Source: Actinomycetota bacterium (GTDB lineage Bacteria; Actinomycetota; Actinomycetes; S36-B12). Taken from it: DNA of 6,242 bases. Shown here piece by piece: positions 1-5,341 of the stretch (positions are counted from its first letter, which is position 1; each line of letters begins with the position of its first letter). A program made the translations under genes and the position numbers. The DNA lies in the NCBI GenBank assembly GCA_027729865.1, contig JAQCBM010000114.1:1-6242 (forward strand), read 5' to 3'. The notes below the pieces were generated by a model. It did not search any database. It saw only the letters and a list, made by a program, of their open reading frames with translations, and was not told the origin of the DNA.

Positions 1-26
1 CCCGTTACAGCGGACTACTGCGTGGA
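1..26. other. Short 3' flank of the lipoprotein gene
   Basis: These 26 bases follow the TAG stop of the BMP lipoprotein in its direction of transcription. I see no hairpin with a U-tract and no start codon with a ribosome binding site. The hexamer ggacta occurs at 12-17 and again at 24-29, where it includes the stop codon, which looks like chance. Whether an ABC-transporter gene follows cannot be judged from so little sequence. Confidence 0.5.
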
Positions 27-1175
27 CTAGTTCTCCAGCAGGGCCAGGCCGCCGGTGTCGATCGATCCGTCCTGCAGACCGGCGAGCACCTCCGCGACCT
101 GTGCTTGCACGTCGGCCGGAACCGCAGCCTCGGTGTCGTGGTACGGCGCCAGGCCAGTCGGGCCGAAGAAGTTGCCGCCGGGGAATGCGCCGTCGTAGGA
201 CAGCAGGACCAGTTCCTCGGTGCCCTCGACGAGCTTCTTCTCCGCCGAGGTCAACAGGCACGGAGCTGCCTGCGGCACGGTGAAGTACTGATCGATGTCA
301 ACGCCGATGCAGAACACGGAGGTGCCCGCGCCTGGATCCTTGGCGATCTCGATCAGGCCACCGTTACCGGTGTTGCCACCAGCAGCGAAGATGACGTCAG
401 CGCCCTGGTCGAGTTGCTTGCGAGACTCCGCTGCACCCCACTCAGGATCGTTGAATGCGTTGTTCGGCTCGTGGTAGACGAGCGTGACCTCGACGTCCGG
501 GTTGGCTGCCTCGGCTCCGACCTTGTAGCCCTCACCGAACAACTTCACCGGGGGAACGGTGTCGGTACCGAGCACCGCTCCGACCTTGTTCGTCTGGGTC
601 ATCAGGCCCGCGAGGTACCCCGCGGCGTAGCCCGCACGATCCTCGTTGAAGACCAGGCCGGTGAGGTTCGGGATGGTCTCGCCCTGGAATTGATCCACGC
701 CGACGAAGTCGATCTCGGGGTACTCAGCAGCGGCGGCGATCGTCGCCTCGGCCATCAAGAATCCCACGGTCACGATGGTGTCGTAGTTGGCTGCTGCGAA
801 CTGACCGATGTTGTTGGCGTAGTCCTTGGGATCGGTGGTCTCGATGAACTTCGCGAAGCCCCCGACCTTTTCCGCTGCCAGCTGCGTTCCATCCCACGCG
901 GCCTGGTTGAACGACTTGTCGTCGACCTTGCCGGTATCGGTCACCAGACCGATGCAGTAGTTCTCAGGAGCCGCGCAATTGCTGTCGTCGGTGGTGACGG
1001 CAGCCGCCGCTTCCTCTTCGACGACTTCCTCCTCCATGGGCTCCTCGGCCGCTTCTTCGGCGACTGTCTCCTCGGCAGCAGTCTCGGTGGCGGCGTCGCC
1101 ACCGGAGTCGCTGCTGCAACCGGCGAGCACCAATGCCGCGGCGGCGAAGCCGGCGACCAATAGCTTGCGATGCAT
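27..1175 (-). CDS. BMP/PnrA-family substrate-binding lipoprotein, probable nucleoside ABC transporter component
   Basis: This is a membrane-anchored periplasmic-binding-type protein of the basic membrane protein family (PF02608: BmpA, TmpC/PnrA), whose studied members bind purine nucleosides for ABC import. Taken from the ATG at 1175 it has 382 residues. An N-terminal signal sequence with positive residues (HRK) and a hydrophobic stretch ends in the lipobox LAGC, with the lipidated Cys at residue 20. A Glu/Ala/Val linker covers about residues 28-60. The mature domain begins IGLVTDTGKVDDKSFNQ (residues 76-92), the family signature. AAGGNTGNGG (264-273) and GVDIDQ (291-296) match the later ligand-cleft motifs. 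Four more cysteines (67, 74, 289, 306) could form disulfides outside the cell. A second in-frame ATG at 1181 would add Met-Cys, but the ribosome binding site fits 1175 better. The family call is firm. The ligand is inferred from the family and from the salvage genes upstream. Confidence 0.93.
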   Translation of the reverse strand: MHRKLLVAGFAAAALVLAGCSSDSGGDAATETAAEETVAEEAAEEPMEEEVVEEEAAAAVTTDDSNCAAPENYCIGLVTDTGKVDDKSFNQAAWDGTQLAAEKVGGFAKFIETTDPKDYANNIGQFAAANYDTIVTVGFLMAEATIAAAAEYPEIDFVGVDQFQGETIPNLTGLVFNEDRAGYAAGYLAGLMTQTNKVGAVLGTDTVPPVKLFGEGYKVGAEAANPDVEVTLVYHEPNNAFNDPEWGAAESRKQLDQGADVIFAAGGNTGNGGLIEIAKDPGAGTSVFCIGVDIDQYFTVPQAAPCLLTSAEKKLVEGTEELVLLSYDGAFPGGNFFGPTGLAPYHDTEAAVPADVQAQVAEVLAGLQDGSIDTGGLALLEN

Positions 1176-1182
1176 GCACATG

Positions 1183-1189
1183 CCTTTCT
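1183..1189 (-). promoter_or_regulatory. Ribosome binding site that decides the lipoprotein start
   Basis: On the coding strand the sequence reads AGAAAGG. It lies 7 nt before the ATG at 1175 but only 1 nt before the alternative ATG at 1181. Normal spacing therefore favours the start giving MHRKLL, which also leaves a standard lipoprotein signal peptide without a Cys at position 2. Confidence 0.65.
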
Positions 1190-1300
1190 GTCGGGACTTC
1201 GTCGTCGCCTGATCACACCCGAGAGCGTGAGCGAGCGTCGCGAAGATTCGTATGGGCGGACACTAATCGGGTGGGGTAACCGAACGGAAGGTGCCACGTA

Positions 1301-1323
1301 GTTCGTACCAGTCCGGTACCAAC
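1301..1323. repeat. Imperfect 23-bp inverted repeat
   Basis: The arms gttcgtacc (1301-1309) and ggtaccaac (1315-1323) are complementary at 8 of 9 positions around the 5-base spacer agtcc; the single mismatch is a C opposite a C. It starts only 2 bp from the neighbouring palindrome at 1326-1353. No T-run follows it on either strand, so an operator-like site is more likely than an intrinsic terminator. Its function is unproven. Confidence 0.4.
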
Positions 1324-1325
1324 TT

Positions 1326-1353
1326 GTAACACTCACGACATCACAAGTGTTAC
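1326..1353. repeat. Perfect 8-bp inverted repeat with 12-nt spacer
   Basis: The arms gtaacact (1326-1333) and agtgttac (1346-1353) are exactly complementary, separated by 12 nt. A second, overlapping pair, acttgt (1322-1327) and acaagt (1343-1348), could form instead, so two mutually exclusive hairpins are possible. The element begins 27 nt past the SDR stop codon. It could be read as a weak terminator or mRNA-end hairpin of that operon, but the stem is AT-rich and no U-tract follows in the minus-strand transcript. An operator for a dimeric regulator controlling the lipoprotein gene fits equally well or better. Confidence 0.4.
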
Positions 1354-1380
1354 CGCTGTTGCTCGTGTGACTACATGTGT

Positions 1381-2136
1381 TCAGAACGTAGTTCGCGCGC
1401 TCGCCGACCAACCGCCATCGACCGGCAACACGACACCGTTGATTCCCGATGCCTGGTCGCCGACGAGGAACGCGACGGCCGCGGCAACTTCATCGGCGGT
1501 GACCGGACGGCCATTGGGCGCGACGCTGCTCCACCACGCGTGACCCTCGGGCCAGGCAGCTTCCAGGCCCTCGCGCTCGATCAGTCCCGGGGCAACCGCG
1601 TTGGCGCGCATGCCTTTCGGTCCGAGCTCGAGGGCCAGCGATCGGGTGAACGATTCGAGCCCTGCCTTGGCTGCGGCGTAGTGCGCATGGTTGGGGAACG
1701 CCGACGATGCTTCGACGGATGAGACATTGACAACGCTGCCACCTGGAGCGAGCGCCCCCAACGCTGCGCGTACGAGGCGCGTGGTGGCGATCACGTTGGC
1801 TTGCAGCATGCGCTGCCAATCGTCGTCCGTGAGGTCGCCCAGCGGAGCGGTGGTTTGGTCCGCGGCGTTGTTGACAAGTCCGTCCAGTCGACCGAAGTGG
1901 TCGACGACTTCGTTGATGACGCGCTGAGCGCTCGTGGCATCGTCGGCCAGATCCGCCTGCACTGCTATCGCCTCGGTGCCTTGCGAGCGGAGCCCTGCCG
2001 TGAGTGTCTCGGCCTGCTCGCGAGCTCTTCGGTAGTGCACCGCAACGTTCCAGCCATCCTTCGCGCAGCCGCGGGCTATCGCAGCTCCGAGGTTGCGTGA
2101 AGCTCCGGTGATCAGTACAACCTTCCGCTCGCTCAT
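1381..2136 (-). CDS. Short-chain dehydrogenase/reductase (classical SDR family)
   Basis: This 251-residue protein is a cytoplasmic NAD(P)-dependent oxidoreductase with a complete Rossmann fold, a normal length for classical SDRs. The cofactor motif is TGASRNLG (residues 10-17), with Asn in place of the usual middle Gly. HYRR (34-37) after the second strand carries two Arg, which suggests NADPH preference. Also visible are D62, the NNAA motif (89-92), and the catalytic set N114, S140, Y153 and K157 (YAAAK). The end, VLPVDGGWSA, is typical of the family. The substrate cannot be told: the N-terminal pattern recalls both TGxARNIG-type SDRs and pteridine reductases. The ATG overlaps the TGA of the upstream cupin gene by 4 bp (ATGA). 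GAGGA at 2148-2144 lies 7 nt before the start, so the start is well supported. It is the last gene of the chain before the intergenic gap. Confidence 0.93.
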   Translation of the reverse strand: MSERKVVLITGASRNLGAAIARGCAKDGWNVAVHYRRAREQAETLTAGLRSQGTEAIAVQADLADDATSAQRVINEVVDHFGRLDGLVNNAADQTTAPLGDLTDDDWQRMLQANVIATTRLVRAALGALAPGGSVVNVSSVEASSAFPNHAHYAAAKAGLESFTRSLALELGPKGMRANAVAPGLIEREGLEAAWPEGHAWWSSVAPNGRPVTADEVAAAVAFLVGDQASGINGVVLPVDGGWSASARTTF

Positions 2137-2603
2137 GTCGATGTCCTCATTCGTTCAGCGATGTCGTGCTCTGCGGCGACCCACATCGATAGGTCGGTCT
2201 CATCAGTGGCGAGCTCGAATGCGGAGAACGGTGGTGAGAGCACACACGACACCAACGTCCACTCCCCGGTTGTGAGGGTGCCCTGCCAGCAGCCACCGGG
2301 GATTCGGTGATGCGGTATTTGTCCTGCAGCGATATCGGTGCCGAGCGTGATGGTGTCGTGCGATCCGTCAGGGTTCAAGATCAGCATGTGCGCTGGTGCG
2401 CCGGCGATGTGTGTCCAGGCTTCGTCTTCGGGAACCTGATGCATCGCGCTGAAGTCCTCGGGGGTGATCAGCGCATAAATCGCGTTCGCGTTTTCGGTTC
2501 GCCACACAAGCGAGATCCAGCACCCTTCACCTTCGAGGTATTCCAGGTGCAGCGCGTCGATGATCTGCTGCGCCGTCATCTCCCGTAGGTCAGTCGGGCT
2601 CAT
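2133..2603 (-). CDS. DUF985 / cupin_5 family protein, function unknown
   Basis: The protein has 156 residues and matches the DUF985 (cupin_5, PF06172) pattern along most of its length. An N-terminal helix MTAQQIIDALHLE (9-21) is followed by AIYALITPEDFSAMHQV (41-57), DEAWTHIAGAP (60-70), LNPDGS (76-81), LGTDIAAGQIPHHRIPGGCW (87-106), SCVLSPPF (119-126) and FELA (129-132). These small beta-barrel proteins have no settled function that I know of. Two family hallmarks are altered: the EGGYFRE-like segment reads EGEGCWISLVWRT, and the usual DExWHFH-like motif is DEAWTHI, so any metal or ligand site may differ. The chosen ATG overlaps the amidohydrolase TGA (ATGA), suggesting translational coupling. 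A second ATG at 2579 gives a start more typical of the family, but its purine-rich stretch GGGAG is directly adjacent, too close for a good ribosome site. Confidence 0.8.
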   Translation of the reverse strand: MSPTDLREMTAQQIIDALHLEYLEGEGCWISLVWRTENANAIYALITPEDFSAMHQVPEDEAWTHIAGAPAHMLILNPDGSHDTITLGTDIAAGQIPHHRIPGGCWQGTLTTGEWTLVSCVLSPPFSAFELATDETDLSMWVAAEHDIAERMRTST

Positions 2604-3919
2604 GAGTTGTCGTCCACATCATGACCTTCCACGTGTGCTCGCGCTGCTTCCATCACCTCGACGAGATTGACCTTGGTCGGTCGCCTATCCGCAATCACCT
2701 GCTCCCCAGCCACGAACACATCACGCACATCGCTTCGACCAGCGGCGTACACAAGTGCAGTGAAGGGATCGTGCAGCGGCGTGAGGTGCGGCACGGCCGT
2801 ATCGACGATGATCAGGTCGGCTTCCTTGCCCACCTCAATGCTGCCAATGCGGTCGACCATTCCGAGGGCGCGCGCACCGTCGATGGTGGCAGCGCGGACG
2901 ATGTCCTCGGCGCTAATCGCAGCCGGATCGTGGTGCACCAGACGGGCCAGGTTGGCAGAAAGACGCAGCACCGCGAACATGTCGAGGTCGTTACTGGAGG
3001 AGCAGCCGTCCGTGCCCAGCCCCACGGTGATGCCCTCGTCGCGGTATCCCACTAGATCCATCGCACCGCTGGCGAGTTTGAGATTCGAGCCGGGATTGTG
3101 GGCGATGGAAGCATCTGCCGACGCGATGGCGGCGCGGTCGTCGTCGTTCAATCGAACGCAGTGCGCGAGCGTGATGCGATCGTCGAGCAACCCTGAGTCG
3201 CGTAGTAGCGCAGTTGGCCGATCGCCGTGCGCTGCGATGGTGTCTGCGTTCTCCTTGTCGTTCTCAGACGTGTGGGTGTTGACGCGTGCATCGATCTCCC
3301 GGGCAAGTTCGTTGATCTGTAGGAGGTGTTCGGGGTTCACGATGAGCGGGCTGTGCGGCATCAGATACCGCGGGACGTGCGGGCCGCCGATGTCATCGAG
3401 TGTCTGCGGCCAGGAGCGAGTGAGTTCGATGCGTTCACTCCACTCCAGGCCGTCAGGGCCCGGGAAGTCGAAGAAGACCGGTCCGATGGCGTGGCGCATG
3501 CCCACCTCCACTGCACCACGGTGCGCGGCTTCAGGGTGGAAGTACATGTCCAGCGCTGTAGTGGTGCCACCGAGCAGTGCTTCAAGCGCTCCGAGCCTGG
3601 CACCGAGGAATGTGCCCTCTGGCCCCATGATGCGCGCTTCCTCCGCCCAGACGCGTTCGAGGAACCCTTGAAGGTCAACATTCTCAGCGACACCACGCAG
3701 CAGGGTCATCGGTAGATGAGTGTGCAAGTTGATGAGCCCGGGGAGCACGATGCAGCCGGTCGCATCGATGGTGTGGTCCGCAGTGAAATCTACGATGTCG
3801 CCGACCGCGACGATCCGGCCGTCGTTAATCGCGACAGCAGCGTTCTCCAAAGTTGTGCGCTGCTCATCACATGTCAGGACGAACCGCGCGTTGGTGACGA
3901 GTGTGTGGACGTGCGTCAC
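2600..3919 (-). CDS. mtaD: 5-methylthioadenosine/S-adenosylhomocysteine deaminase (amidohydrolase family)
   Basis: This is a metal-dependent amidohydrolase of the TrzA/MtaD/SsnA group, predicted to deaminate MTA (and possibly SAH or adenosine) to the inosine analogue in the cytoplasm. From the GTG at 3919 it has 439 residues, the usual MtaD size. A small beta-sandwich at both ends flanks the TIM barrel. Visible catalytic residues are HTH (H66, H68), WAEE (91-94), MPHSP (H189), HTSEN (H215, E219), AHC (H253), AHNPGSNLKLASG (273-285) and GTDGCSSSN (D304, N310). H66, H68, H215 and D304 would bind the metal. The open frame extends 43 codons upstream to 4048, but that part is arginine-rich, lies inside the phosphorylase gene and has no homology. 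GAGG at 3931-3928 sits 8 nt before the GTG, which overlaps the upstream TGA as GTGA. SsnA-like or other aminohydrolase activity is the main alternative. Confidence 0.88.
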   Translation of the reverse strand: MTHVHTLVTNARFVLTCDEQRTTLENAAVAINDGRIVAVGDIVDFTADHTIDATGCIVLPGLINLHTHLPMTLLRGVAENVDLQGFLERVWAEEARIMGPEGTFLGARLGALEALLGGTTTALDMYFHPEAAHRGAVEVGMRHAIGPVFFDFPGPDGLEWSERIELTRSWPQTLDDIGGPHVPRYLMPHSPLIVNPEHLLQINELAREIDARVNTHTSENDKENADTIAAHGDRPTALLRDSGLLDDRITLAHCVRLNDDDRAAIASADASIAHNPGSNLKLASGAMDLVGYRDEGITVGLGTDGCSSSNDLDMFAVLRLSANLARLVHHDPAAISAEDIVRAATIDGARALGMVDRIGSIEVGKEADLIIVDTAVPHLTPLHDPFTALVYAAGRSDVRDVFVAGEQVIADRRPTKVNLVEVMEAARAHVEGHDVDDNS

Positions 3920-4656
3920 GCGAGCAACCTCGCTGCTTCGGAGAGAACTCGAGTGACGGTTGCTGCGCCGGCGGAGACAACCGCCTGCACGTCCTCGATA
4001 GTGATCGGATCGGTGCCCTGACCGGCGGCCGGGTTGGCCACGATGCACAAACTGGCGTACGGCAGATCGCGTTCCACCGCAAGCACCACCTCGGGAACTC
4101 CGGTCATGCCGACCACGGTTACCCCTGCAGCAGCAGCGAGACGGATCTCGGCTTTCGTTTCGAACCGCGGACCTTCGTACGCGCCGTAGATGCCGTGATC
4201 GATCACGCTCACCCCGAGGTTGTCCGCCGCCTGCTTCCAGGCGTGCCGCAAGCGCGGGTGATACGGATCGCCCATGTCCATGTGCACCACTCCCTCGGGC
4301 GTGGAGCCGTCGAAGAAGGTGATCGGACGCGCCTTGGTGAAGTCGATGAAATCGTCCACGATGACAAGATCACCTGCGTTGGTACCAACGCCACCGACCA
4401 CGTTCACCGCGAGGATCTCGGTCACACCGAGATCGAGCATCGCCTGGATGTTGGCGCGGTAGTTGACCATGTGCGGGGGCACCGAATGGTCGTAACCGTG
4501 ACGGCTGATGAACACCGTGCGTCGATCATGCAGCGAACCCACCCGCGCACGCGTGGGTCCGTAAATCGTTTCGACGGTGATGTCTTGCGGGTCGCTCAGA
4601 TCATCGAGGTTGTAGAAACCGGTTCCGGCGATGACGCCGAGGGCTGCACTCGTCAC
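3916..4656 (-). CDS. mtnP: S-methyl-5'-thioadenosine/thioinosine phosphorylase family (PNP family 2)
   Basis: The 246-residue protein belongs to the MTAP/PNP class II phosphorylases, which split a purine nucleoside with phosphate into base and (methylthio)ribose-1-phosphate. Visible motifs are GTG (11-13) for phosphate, SRHGYDHSVPPHMVNYRANI (51-70), NAGDLVIVDDFIDFTKARP (93-111), YGAYEGPRFETKAEIRL (157-173), GMTGVPEVVLAVE (183-195) and IVANPAAG (205-212). In human MTAP the last segment is TDYD, with two Asp residues reading the adenine; here those positions are N208 and A210. The same NPAAG occurs, as I recall, in the Pseudomonas methylthioinosine phosphorylase, so a 6-oxopurine substrate is inferred. 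A GTG start is used; only three codons separate it from the in-frame TAG of cdd, so no longer start exists. Ribosome-site match is weak, consistent with coupling to cdd. The symbol is that of the family; the specificity is not proven, and guanosine/inosine phosphorylase is possible. Confidence 0.88.
   Translation of the reverse strand: MTSAALGVIAGTGFYNLDDLSDPQDITVETIYGPTRARVGSLHDRRTVFISRHGYDHSVPPHMVNYRANIQAMLDLGVTEILAVNVVGGVGTNAGDLVIVDDFIDFTKARPITFFDGSTPEGVVHMDMGDPYHPRLRHAWKQAADNLGVSVIDHGIYGAYEGPRFETKAEIRLAAAAGVTVVGMTGVPEVVLAVERDLPYASLCIVANPAAGQGTDPITIEDVQAVVSAGAATVTRVLSEAARLLA
3928..3931 (-). promoter_or_regulatory. Ribosome binding site for the mtaD GTG start
   Basis: The coding strand reads GAGG, 8 nt before the GTG at 3919 and inside the last codons of the phosphorylase gene. 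It supports the GTG over the longer upstream ATG at 4048. Confidence 0.5.
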
Positions 4657-4665
4657 AGGTGCAGG

Positions 4666-5076
4666 CTAGCGATGACCGGGAAGGTCCTCCGGACCGAATC
4701 CATCGGGCAACAGCACGGACAGTGGTGTGGGTCCGCCCGCACGATCGATGAGCAGATCAGGCCCCCCGTGTTCCCACAGCAACTGCCGGCACCGGCCGCA
4801 CGGCAGCAGCGGTCCGGGGTTGGGTCCCACGCACGCGAAGGCCACGAGCCGGGACTTGCGCTCAGGTGGACTGGTCTTGGCGAGTTCGCTCACCAGACCG
4901 CATTCGGCGCACAGCGTGACGCCGATAGATGCGTTCTCCACGTTGCAGCCGGAGACGATGCGGCCGTCGTCGGTTAACGCAGCGGCACCAACGGGATGCT
5001 GGGAGTACGGGGCGTAGGCGTAGTCGCGGGCGAGTGCAGCTGCGGCCCGCAGCGCGTCCCAATCGATGTCGGTCAT
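4666..5076 (-). CDS. cdd: Cytidine deaminase
   Basis: This zinc-dependent enzyme converts cytidine and deoxycytidine to uridine and deoxyuridine in pyrimidine salvage. Its 136 residues match the small homotetrameric class. Substrate-binding GCNVENAS (43-50) is followed by CAE (56-58), where C56 binds zinc and E58 shuttles the proton, and PCGRCRQ (92-98) with zinc ligands C93 and C96. Early YAPYSQHPVGAAAL (21-34) is also typical. Residue 59 is Cys, where Bacillus and human enzymes have Arg (CAER). The CAEC form and the tail LLPDGFGPEDLP (122-133) resemble the mycobacterial enzyme as I remember it, a hint of actinobacterial origin. The gene starts 31 nt after the lipoyl gene, with no clear ribosome site nearby. 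It ends 9 nt before the phosphorylase GTG, so it probably heads or joins the salvage operon. Confidence 0.95.
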   Translation of the reverse strand: MTDIDWDALRAAAALARDYAYAPYSQHPVGAAALTDDGRIVSGCNVENASIGVTLCAECGLVSELAKTSPPERKSRLVAFACVGPNPGPLLPCGRCRQLLWEHGGPDLLIDRAGGPTPLSVLLPDGFGPEDLPGHR

Positions 5077-5107
5077 GACCGGACGCTACTGCGGGCCGCT
5101 GCCTTTG

Positions 5108-5341
5108 CTAGTCGATCCTGGCTATCTCTTGGCCCTGTTTCGCCACACCTTCTTCCTCGACCAGGCAAGTCACCACCCCGTCGATCGGTGCTTCGATGTC
5201 CACCGAGACCTTGTCCACCATGACCTCGGCGATGACCTGACCTGCCTTGACGGTCTCACCGGTCTGGACGAACCAGGTGGCGACCACCCCCTCGGCTTCG
5301 GGATCATTCGACATCTCCGGGAAAGTGATGGTTTGGCTCAT
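5108..5341 (-). CDS. Stand-alone lipoyl-domain protein (E2 lipoyl domain only)
   Basis: This 77-residue protein is a single complete lipoyl domain, of the kind that carries acyl groups between active sites in 2-oxoacid dehydrogenase complexes. The sequence fits the whole fold: FPEM (7-10), EGVVATWFVQTGETVKAGQ (17-35), then EVMVDKVSVDIEAP (39-52), with K44 in the DK motif as the lipoylation site, and GVV at 55-57. The TAG comes right after the last strand. There is no hinge, peripheral-subunit-binding domain or acyltransferase core, and the sequence after the stop does not resemble one, so this is not an obvious frameshift of a full E2. The ATG overlaps the E1 beta TGA as ATGA, and GAGGG at 5353-5349 lies 7 nt upstream, which fixes the start. 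A biotin carrier is less likely, since the MKM motif is absent. Confidence 0.9.
   Translation of the reverse strand: MSQTITFPEMSNDPEAEGVVATWFVQTGETVKAGQVIAEVMVDKVSVDIEAPIDGVVTCLVEEEGVAKQGQEIARID

Larger units (their letters stand above)
1190..1380 (-). promoter_or_regulatory. Intergenic regulatory region between the salvage operon and the lipoprotein gene
   Basis: This is the only sizeable non-coding stretch in an otherwise gap-free cluster, so it probably holds the lipoprotein promoter and any terminator of the upstream operon. The half nearer the SDR gene carries two adjacent inverted repeats (listed separately). No convincing promoter stands out. The best hexamer pair I found on the minus strand is TTCCGT, 18 nt, TAGTGT, with the latter at 1265-1260; it matches consensus poorly. 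The stretch 1222-1242 is rich in short GAGCG/GCGTG repeats that could fold weakly in the leader RNA. I see no small ORF with a ribosome binding site. Confidence 0.45.

Noticed and set aside
105..1163. Long plus-strand open frame (352 codons) opposite the lipoprotein gene
   Set aside because: It is the antisense of a gene with clear family motifs. Its protein is Arg/Gly/Val-rich with no recognisable domain, as expected from GC-rich codons read backwards.
1222..1242. GAGCG/GCGTG-rich stretch as a possible structured leader or riboswitch
   Set aside because: Only short 4-bp stems can be drawn and no known riboswitch core is recognisable.
1326..1353. Intrinsic terminator of the SDR operon
   Set aside because: The stem is only 8 bp and half AT, the loop is 12 nt and no U-tract follows, so it is listed as a repeat of unknown role instead.
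2667..3671. Plus-strand open frame of 334 codons opposite mtaD
   Set aside because: It is a Ser/Arg/Pro-rich shadow of the amidohydrolase, with no motif and no credible ribosome site.
3920..4048. N-terminal extension of mtaD to an ATG at 4048
   Set aside because: The extra 43 residues are Arg/Ser-rich, lie inside the phosphorylase coding region and match nothing in the family. The GTG at 3919 has a GAGG site and a 4-bp overlap.
3901..4977. Plus-strand open frame of 358 codons opposite the phosphorylase and cdd
   Set aside because: It spans two well-supported minus-strand genes and the gap between them and shows His/Arg-rich shadow composition.
5077..5107. Frameshifted remainder of an E2 after the lipoyl domain
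   Set aside because: The 31-nt gap and the frames read beyond it show no Pro/Ala hinge or acyltransferase sequence, and cytidine deaminase begins at once, so there is no sign of decay in place.
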